64,000 nt of DNA from assembly GCA_022478985.1 (NCBI GenBank), contig JAKSZP010013292.1:1-64000 (forward strand), read 5' to 3'. Source of the stretch: Massospora cicadina. Lineage: Eukaryota; Entomophthoromycota; Entomophthoromycetes; Entomophthorales; Entomophthoraceae. Position numbers and translations under genes: made by a program. The notes under the pieces are model-generated. The model did no database searches. It worked only from the letters and a program-made list of their open reading frames with translations, and was not told the origin of the DNA. This document shows, in pieces, positions 57,400 through 64,000 of the stretch (position 1 is the first letter of the stretch; every line of letters starts with the position of its first letter).

Positions 57400-58397
57400 A
57401 TGTTGAATTCTGAATCTTGCTACCAGCAGCTCCTCAATAGTCTGTCTGATCCAGACCTCCGTCTCTTCCAGCAGATGAGTCAGGATGCTCGACTGGAACC
57501 TCTTTTATGGTCCTTCCAGGACTCATACGCCTAGTCTGGTGCAAGCAGCTAGTCCTTCCATCAAATTACCAGAAACGGTAACTAATCCCTCTGAAACCAG
57601 GCTGGCCATCATTTAAAAACAACTCTCAGCTGACTCTTCCCTTGCAGTCAATTCCAGAGTTGGACTTCAAAACCCTCCTGGATTCAGCTCCTTTTGCTGA
57701 TGCTCCGAACATCATTGTAGATGCTCCAGAGATCATGCCAGTTGCTCTGGATCATTTGTTCCTGGCCAGGTCAGACTTGCTCCCTGAGTTCCTCTTACAA
57801 CTTGGTCAATTTTACAAACCTGCTGTACTGGTTTCTGAGCTCTCAATCGGTAACAGCATACACTTTGAGCTCCCCTACGCTGAACTCTGGGCCCAAGTCA
57901 CCAAGGCTTTGACATTAGCGCTGAATTCCTCTGATCTTGACAACCTTCTGGATTGGGATACTGCCGCTTATGCTCTTCGCTTTGCTGGCCAAGTTCTTCA
58001 AAGTTGGTCTACAAAGCTTCCAGCCTCGCCTGGTTTCCACCGGTCATTCAGCTTTAGCTTCCATGAAGCCCATAGTCACCGCTTGCAGGATGCAATCTGC
58101 TCTCTGCACAACTACCTCTTCTCCAGAGCTTCCCATTGGTATCTTCCACTGATGGCATTAATAGGGGGCATGATTTGGCAACCCCCATCGAGTATTCCTT
58201 CTTTGTTGCTGGCCCACATGTCCAGTGTCCTTGATGAAGCCCGTTGGCAGGCGCTCAAGACAAATCTTCCAGCTCTGGTGCCATATCAGGATTACTCAGG
58301 TTATTTGCTGATTGCCTCTTTCTTTATTGCTGCTTTCCTCCCCACTCCAGGGTTTCGCGATTGGCATCTTCCAACATTTCAATTTCCCTTCCCCTAG
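57400..58397 (+). CDS. Antisense gene of element C, unknown protein
   Basis: Lies between integrase and polypurine tract, on the strand opposite to gag-pol. The largest open part is 57642-58397 (about 250 codons, opened by TTG not ATG). It shows SIPELDFKTLLDSAPF, IIVDAPEIMP, SDLLPEFLLQLGQFYKPAVL, LDWDTAAYALRFAGQVL and EAHSHRLQDAICSLHNYL, mostly helical text with no signal peptide or known domain. N-terminal pieces lie in two other frames: ATG 57400 to 57534, and about 57491-57613 (PSIKLPETVTNPSETRLA). The decayed copy in B aligns throughout, with about two dozen codons differing only at a silent third base in some 80 compared. The exact N-terminus is unresolved and this copy may be slightly broken. 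Confidence 0.72.
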
Positions 58398-58574
58398 TCA
58401 CTTTTTCTCAGGGATCAGTCCACTCAACAAATGTGGTTTTATGTAGGTCTCGCCCTTGCAAGCGTCCAATTGCATATCAATTTTGATGGGCTGTTTATTC
58501 CTACCGCGATCCATCCTCCCTCCCCCAAGAGGCGACATAGGCGGAATCATCCCCATACTGAGGATGATCAATAA
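58398..58574 (+). CDS. Same-frame basic tail after an in-frame TAG
   Basis: After TAG at 58395-58397 the frame stays open for 58 codons to TAA 58572-58574, with WFYVGLALASVQLHINFD and a basic end HPPSPKRRHRRNHPH. B encodes WFHVDLAHASVQSHIDFD and PPSPKRRHRWNHP. The cluster PKRRHRR looks like a nuclear localisation signal. AATAAA overlaps the TAA. B shares the TAG but has a 2 bp indel in front of the tail. Real stop, readthrough and splicing are all possible. Confidence 0.45.
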   Translation, partial: SLFLRDQSTQQMWFYVGLALASVQLHINFDGLFIPTAIHPPSPKRRHRRNHPHTEDDQ

Positions 58575-58702
58575 AAAAAAAAAATTCTAAAAATATATTG
58601 GCTTTTTTATCTATGTGGTTTTATAATATCTTTTTTTCCAATATTTTTTTATCAATTTTTTATCTTTATTCTTCTTTTTTACTATGGGACTTGACCTTGT
58701 TT

Positions 58703-58876
58703 TGGTTCAGAGGTCCATCTTTTCCCCCAAACTGGGTCCTGGGTACTTAAACCTACCAGTTTTCCATGGTTCAGAGGTCCTTTTTTCGGACTTAACCATC
58801 TAGATTGGTTCAGAGGTCCTTTTTTTGGACTTGACCTAATCATCAGGACATGACCAACTTAATGGTTCATTGGTCC
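58703..58876. repeat. TGGTTCAGAGGTCC repeat cluster in element C
   Basis: Exact copies begin at 58703, 58767 and 58806; TGGTTCATTGGTCC begins at 58863 and overlaps the last integrase codons. B has the same 14-mer array reversed (30553-30740). Spacing is irregular (64, 39, 57 bp). Confidence 0.85.
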
Positions 58877-60027
58877 TTTGGGAACTCTTTTATTTTTTTC
58901 CTTGATCCAATGCTTTAGATACTTAGCGTGGACTTGATTTACAACTCTTCCATCCAAGAGATTCTTGATGGAGTAAGCATCAGTCACTGTCTTGGCGATT
59001 ACTTCAAATGGACCTGACCACAATGCATCTAATTTGTTTCTTTGTCCAAAACCATGCATATTGCAATAGGCAACTCTTTCCCCTATTCAATATTCTTCTA
59101 ATGCTGGTCAGTTCTTGTCATCCATCAATTTCGCTTGTATCCTTTTCTTCAAGGTTGTATCAAATGCTTGCGATTGCATATCAATCAGGATACTCATCAG
59201 TCAGTTCAAGTATTGCTTGGTACTCATCCCCAATGTAGGTTCCACCACCAAATATAATATTGGTGGCAACGCGGCCTTTCTTCCATATATTAATTCAAAT
59301 GGCATCTTTCCCATCGCCATATGATGACTAATGTTGTAGGCAAACATCACCAAACTCAGGTACATTCCCCACGCGGAAGTTCTCCCTGTGACTAGCTTCC
59401 TCAGCGTCATGGCCAGCATCCCATTGACCCATTCTACCAGTCCGTTCATCTCCAGCTGGTATGGTACTGACATGACTCCTCAGATCCCCATTATTTTGTT
59501 TAGCCTCAGGATCACATGAGATGTGAAGTTGGTCCCATTGTTGCTCAGTAGGACTTGCGGACATCCATGCCAGTATACTACTTGATCCAGGATGAATCTC
59601 GCAGTACTGGTAGCATCTACTCTGGTTAGGGCTTTCATTTTGACCCATCTCATCAGATGGTCGATGGCAACTATGATGTACTTGACTCCCCCTGTGCTCA
59701 TTGCCAGCGGTCCCATCACATCAATGGACACCGTGTGCCAGGCGAATCCAGGGCGGACCAGTCAGTATCCAGTTGTGTTCTTGTGTGGTTTGTGCAGCTG
59801 GCACTCCACGCAACAAGCCAGATGATCTCCATGACATCATAGTTGATTGATTCCCAGTAATAATACTGGTGAATATGGTCAGTTGTTTTCCTCAGGCCTC
59901 CATGCCTGACAACCTTGTGAGCTGCTTGTACTATTGCTGCTCTTTCTGACAGTTTTGGGAATAATAGCCGCTTCCCATTGATCATCTTGAATACTTGTCC
60001 ATCCATAGTCTCAGTGTTTTCCATCAC
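58859..60027 (-). pseudogene. Element C integrase
   Basis: Zinc domain: AAHKVVRHGGLRKTTDHIHQYY, then WLVAWSASCTNH, where the Cys pair lies in a shifted frame (about 59950-59790). Core: MSIDVMGPLAMSTGGVKYIIVAIDHL (Asp kept), VLLSNNGTNFTSH (Asn at 59540-59542 for the second Asp), GLVEWVNGML (Glu kept). The C-terminal domain reads LDALWSGPFEVIAKTVTDAY and ends PKGPMNH at 58859. Frameshifts lie near 59480 and 59200. The D-to-N change alone would disable it. Confidence 0.9.
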
Positions 60028-60690
60028 TTTTTAAAGTGCACCTTGGATTTCTTGAGGCTCATCCCCAATTCTTCCTTTGACCATTCTCTGGAATAGCTCA
60101 TCCGCCTGCAGGTATACCAACTGGACCATTGGCAACTGCAATAAGCCATCCGCGTTCTGGTGAGAAGCCCCCACTCAGTGGACTATCTCATAATTGTAAG
60201 CCTGAAGCTTAAGTGCCCATTGGGCCAGTCGTCCTTCTGGTTCTCTTAGATTGTGCAGCCAATGCAGCAAAGAGTGGTCCATCACCACCTTAAAGTGCTT
60301 TCCTGTGGACATACACCCAAAACTGCTTGCATGCATATATGACTGCAAGGCATTCCCGCTCAGTCATGGTGTAGTTCCTCTCAGCAGCTGAGAGTGTCAG
60401 CTCACATATGCCACCGGATGCTCATCCCCAAGTTCATCTACTTGGCTCAGTATGGCGCTGATTGCCATCAATGAAGCATCAGTTTGAATGATAAACTCCA
60501 ATCAAAATTTGGATATTTCAGAATTGGCGAATCTATCAAATACTGGCGTAACTCATTGAAGGAGTCCTGGGCCTCTTCATTCCATACAAATCCTTTTTTG
60601 GATCCTTTAATAAATGAAATAAAGGCTCAGCTATTTGGGCGAAGTCCCAAATAAATCTTCTATAGTATCTGACCATCCCAAGGAATACTT
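60028..60690 (-). pseudogene. Element C RNase H
   Basis: By colinearity: FIIQTDASLMAISAIL-like text (about 60500), TMTERECLAVIYACKQFWVYVH (Glu, near 60350), VVMDHSLLHWLHNL (Asp, near 60280) and AQWALKLQAYNYEI (near 60200). No open frame over 60 codons, because stops and shifts are dense. Confidence 0.75.
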
Positions 60691-60697
60691 GGATGTC

Positions 60698-61935
60698 TCA
60701 GACACTCTTTGGTACAGCCATATGCTCTATAGCTGCTATCTTCTGGGTTTGTGGCTGCAATCCACTTGAGTTGATCACAAATCCCAGGTATTCCAACTCT
60801 TTCTTGAAGAAGTGGCACTTCCTTGGCTTGATCTTCAGGTTAGCCGCGGACAGTCTCTTAAAAACTTCTTCCAAGTGGTGCAGGTGATCAGTAAACGTTC
60901 TACTGAACACATTGATATTGTCCAGATATACCAGGATGCACGACAACTTCAGGTCACTTAATATCGCGTCCATGGCCCTCTGGAACGTCGCAGGCGCATT
61001 GCAAAGACCCTGGGGCATCCTTGTCAGCTGGTATAACCCCTGCGCATGGTAATAATTGCACATTTTTCTTGGTCTTCTTCTGGCAAGTCGATCTGCCAGT
61101 ATCCTGAGATTAGATCCATCGCAGAGAAATACTTCGCTTCTCCTAATTGATCCAGCGCATTGTCAATCCTCAGTAGGGGATATGAATCCTTCTTCATAAT
61201 TTTGTTCAGCCTCCAGTAGTCAATCACCACCCAGTTCAATCCATCCATGTTCAATCCATCCTTCTTCTTCATGATCAGAATCAGACTTGCCCAGGGACTT
61301 GATGATGGAACTAGAAGCCCATGCTTCACTAGTTTGCTGATCTCATCCTCCACTACCGCTTTGGTGGCTTTTGATCTTCAGATCAGTCTCATCCTTATTG
61401 GTAGATTTTCCCCTGGTGTTGACCTTGTGAATTACATCTCATGTGCATCCCAAATTGTGGTCATCCTGAGTGAACACTTCCTGATATTTCTCAAATAATT
61501 TGAGCACCTCCTCCTGCTGGCCTTCCAGCAGATCAGCGAGCTGCTCCTGATCAACCAATAGGTTGATGCTTTTGGCTACCCCAGCCAGTAATCCCATTTC
61601 ATTGAGAGACCCAAAATCATGGAATTGTCTCAATTCTGGCCATTGGGATCAAATGAATAAATGCAATGATCTGATTCCTCTTGATCTTCATCAGTTTTTC
61701 ACTCAAATTCGCCAGGAGAACTCATATTTCTCCATGGCCTGGCATTATTATCCCAGGAGCCACCCATGGCTCCACTCTGGACTTCTTCCAGGGGCTTCTG
61801 ACCTCCCCATACAACAGCTCCAGGAATCTCCAAAGTCAACCCTGTGTCAACTATTATCTGCGATCTGGCTGGTATGGTCCTCTCTTTCTTGATCCTTAAT
61901 GGAATTCCCCAGTTTTCTAGGATTTCTGCTGGCAT
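60698..61935 (-). pseudogene. Element C reverse transcriptase and linker
   Basis: A linker (61935-61439) with RSQIIVDTGLTLEIP and DLLEGQQEEVLKLFEKYQEVF leads to RT (61353-60698). Blocks: SPWASLILIMKKKDGLN, WVVIDYWRLNKIMKKDSYPLL, FSAMDLISGYWQIDLP (first Asp), TRMPQGLCNAPATFQRAM, and CILVYLDNINVF with Y-L-D-N at 60917-60928. EYLGFVINSSGLQPQTQKI closes the palm. Duplicated MDGLN text near 61245 is a small insertion. A shift lies near 61040. Best preserved RT of the B/C type, but the second catalytic Asp is Asn. Confidence 0.93.
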
Positions 61936-61941
61936 CTCGCG

Positions 61942-62481
61942 TCACTTCCTACCAACTAATTGGTATTGAATCAGTACAATGCCATCATTGTATATCAGAT
62001 TAATGAAGTTGTTTCTCCAATTCAACGGAGCTTCACCGTCCTTCTGGTATACCAATGGTAACGTCTGACCCAGGATGGTCAACATATTATCCTCAAAGTT
62101 ACATTTAACTCCATACTTCCATAGGAACTCTGTTCTAATCAGGATATCATAGTTTTGGTTTGCCAAAACTATTGCTGGTGCAGATACCACCAATGACCCA
62201 AATCATAGTGGCAGCGCACTATACGCTCCACAGGAAATGGTGGTGTTTGGCCCAGCTGTTCCATATTCTCTCTTGTGTTCCAAGTCTGGCGAGATCTTCA
62301 TCCTCTTCACCAGCTTGGTTGACACAATATTGATGGGCGCTCCACTGTTGACAATCGCCCTCACCCTCACTCGATTCACTTGAATATCTATATATGTACA
62401 CTCAGAGTATTGTAATATAGTATTTACTGAGTGAATGGCGGCGTTATTAGCCAAATCTAGGGTGTGAATAATCTGCGCCAA
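61942..62481 (-). pseudogene. Element C protease
   Basis: Active-site loop: AIVNSGAPINIVSTKLVKRM, with Asn (62347-62349) where the catalytic Asp should be. It continues through ISCGAYSALPL, then in the next open piece ANQNYDILIRTEFLWKYGVKCNFEDNMLTILGQ. A stop after 62203 splits the domain. The D-to-N change fits a G-to-A mutation. Confidence 0.87.
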
Positions 62482-62485
62482 TAAT

Positions 62486-62800
62486 TCAGGAAATAATTCC
62501 TTTATTGCGCTGAGGGGGATAGACAGATTGGCCTCATCTAAATGGACGTCTGATAACTCATCAGGATTCTCAGCAGTTCAAATCTTCTCTGCCAGTTGTT
62601 GGGTGTACAGGCTGGGCAACTTCCTGAATTATCTTGGGGTCAATCTTCTTTGCCCCAGCTCTGGTCATGGCATTCACATCCATGTTGACCACTTGGTATA
62701 GCTGATCCTGCTCGTCATCTACAAACAGAATGCTAATGTCTATTTCTTCATTCATGATATTGGGAGGAACAGGTTTCTCCGCTGCACTAGACTGTTCCTT
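62486..62800 (-). pseudogene. Element C gag-protease linker
   Basis: The open piece 62755-62570 contains EIDISILFVDDEQDQLYQVVNMDVNAMTRAG, matched in B near 19345-19420. It is an acidic linker between knuckle and protease; I recognise no domain in it. Conservation between B and C suggests it belongs to the polyprotein. Confidence 0.7.
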
Positions 62801-62802
62801 GT

Positions 62803-64000
62803 CTAGGCAGTGGGCCCTTTTCCCAAATCCTTGGCGGCTGCTGTCTCCTTGGCCTGGACCACGTTAATCTGATCCTTTGGCTTTTTGCAGTGTATGGCAA
62901 AATGTCCTTTCCTGCCACACTGATAGCAGACCTTCTCTTTCTTGCTTAACCATCTGAATTCTTTGGGCTTATTTCCCAGCACAGTTTGGTTGGTAGCCTC
63001 TTTTGCTCCTTTGTTTCCCTTCATGGGATTTGGATTTTGGACTGGATTAGACTTGAAGCTTCTATTTGGGGCATCAAACGTCGCTCCCAAAATCTTCAGG
63101 TTGTCTACCATTTGTGAGGTAGTTATCTCCATCACAAATGGAAGACATCATTTGATGCAAATTGTGATAGGGCTGAAGGGCCGCTTGCAAAGCGATTCTA
63201 GCATCAAAGTCATCTAACACTTTTGCTCCAGCCAGGATCTGTGACTCCTGGTAAAATTGATCTGCAAAGCTAGCAAGAGACTCATCTTTATGGAATTGAA
63301 TTCCCATAAATTCTTGCTTGCATTTTGACATGCGGGTTGGACTCCCAAACTCCTTCATTATGGCCGCCTTTGCCTCAGCATATGACCAGCTGTCCCCCTC
63401 CAAGTGGGGTAACACTAGGTTCTGACAGTCGGTGTCCAGGCAGTTCATGACCGTCAACGCCTTTTGATGATCCCCATATCCATTCATAGTCATGTCAAAC
63501 AGTCAGAAAAATGCTGGGGCGTTATCCCAATGGAATGTTGGCAATTTTGGTGTTGCTCTAAATTCCTCTGAGTCATTTTGGGCTGATTCTCTCAGTTTGG
63601 CTACTTGGCTAACTTGTGGAGTGACTTTGGGCGTCATCTCCAAAATGGCATTAAAGGCGGGCGGCATATTTCTTGGGGTATTCAACTTCCCAAGTATCAT
63701 GTGAGGACTTCTCTCTTTGGCATCGCTGGCCATATCAGGCTCACAAGCACATCTGTGAGCTTTCAAGTCCTCCACTTCTTTTATCAATTTCTTGATATCC
63801 ACACCAAACTTTCTTAAATGAATGTGATCCACTTCTCACTCCATTTTCAGGAATAGGACCTCTTGAATGAGGTCTCCTTCTTTCTTCTTCAATGAGTTTA
63901 CTTTGCCGAGTAACTTGTTCCCAAAGTTGGCTACATTTTCTACTCCTTCCTCCACCTTGGTGACTCATTCTTCCAAGGCTGCAAACTCCTGATGGTCCAC
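62803..64000 (-). pseudogene. Element C gag with CCHC knuckle (5' end outside)
   Basis: From the right edge: coiled-coil text (63968-63741), MPPAFNAILEMTPKVT and WDNAPAFF (63832-63503), capsid (63493-63074: KALTVMNCLDTDCQNLVLPHLEGD, KEFGSPTRMSKCKQEFMGIQFHKDESLASFADQFYQE), then the nucleocapsid with CYQCGRKGHFAIHC at 62887-62928, an intact C-X2-C-X4-H-X4-C. Frames change at each piece. Gag forms the particle and packages RNA. Confidence 0.9.

Larger units (their letters stand above)
55748..64000 (-). mobile_element. Element C: Gypsy element with antisense gene (runs off window)
   Basis: Minus strand, from the right edge: gag, protease, RT, RNase H, integrase, a 2 kb region holding a plus-strand gene, polypurine tract, 3' LTR. 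It lies inside the RT of element H. The 5' LTR and primer site lie beyond 64000. It is the best preserved B/C-type copy, but gag and pol still carry stops. Confidence 0.93.

Noticed and set aside
57578..57647. A 70 bp GT-AG intron (GTAACT..TTGCAG) that would join two antisense frames
   Set aside because: The first part of the would-be intron is matched in B with mostly third-base changes and reads VTNPxETRLAI, so it looks coding. One indel explains the frame difference better.
1..64000. CRISPR arrays, tRNA, rRNA or bacterial operons
   Set aside because: No regular repeat-spacer array, no cloverleaf or rRNA text seen on reading; the content is eukaryotic retroelements.

Overview
This 64 kb window is repeat-derived DNA with no recognisable host gene. 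It holds at least seven LTR retrotransposons or remnants of the Ty3/Gypsy type, solo LTRs, and one APE-type LINE. A filamentous fungus, probably a basidiomycete with a large transposon-rich genome, is the best guess. It rests on chromodomain-bearing Gypsy integrases, a Tad1/L1-like LINE and many in-frame stops of the kind left by cytosine mutation. No host gene confirms it. Letters A-K are local labels.

Layout. 1-6663: element A (+), a chromovirus missing gag, with a 772 bp solo LTR inside its reverse transcriptase (RT). 6776-12180: a LINE (+) flanked by a perfect 9 bp duplication. About 12750-38677: element E (-), an old chromovirus whose RT is split by element B (+, 16836-33799, exact CCCCA duplication). 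B is split in turn, just after its RT, by element D (-, 21540-28874), a three-level nest. A solo LTR of the A family sits near E's right LTR (36189-37039). 38.7-43.3 kb: integrase remnant K (-) and gypsy remnant G (+). 45-47.9 kb: remnant J (-), with gag, primer-binding site and probable LTR. 48.5-49.1 kb: an LTR-like stretch. 52.2-55.7 kb: element H (-), carrying a 988 bp solo LTR and cut at its RT by element C. 55748-64000: element C (-), which runs off the right edge.

How the genes relate. B, C, D, H and J share a Gypsy plan: coiled-coil/capsid gag with a CCHC knuckle, protease, RT, RNase H, integrase. B and C also carry about 1.9 kb between integrase and polypurine tract that encodes a protein on the OPPOSITE strand. 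Its codons differ between B and C mainly at silent third positions, it has a TATA-like box 36 bp before the first ATG in both copies, and a repeated 14-mer separates its 3' end from that of pol. This antisense gene is the best candidate for an undescribed system here.

All pol genes are broken by stops, frameshifts or loss of catalytic residues, so the annotations are pseudogene domains. Domain edges are good to tens of bases. Edges with TG/CA ends, target duplications, polypurine tracts or primer sites are close to exact.
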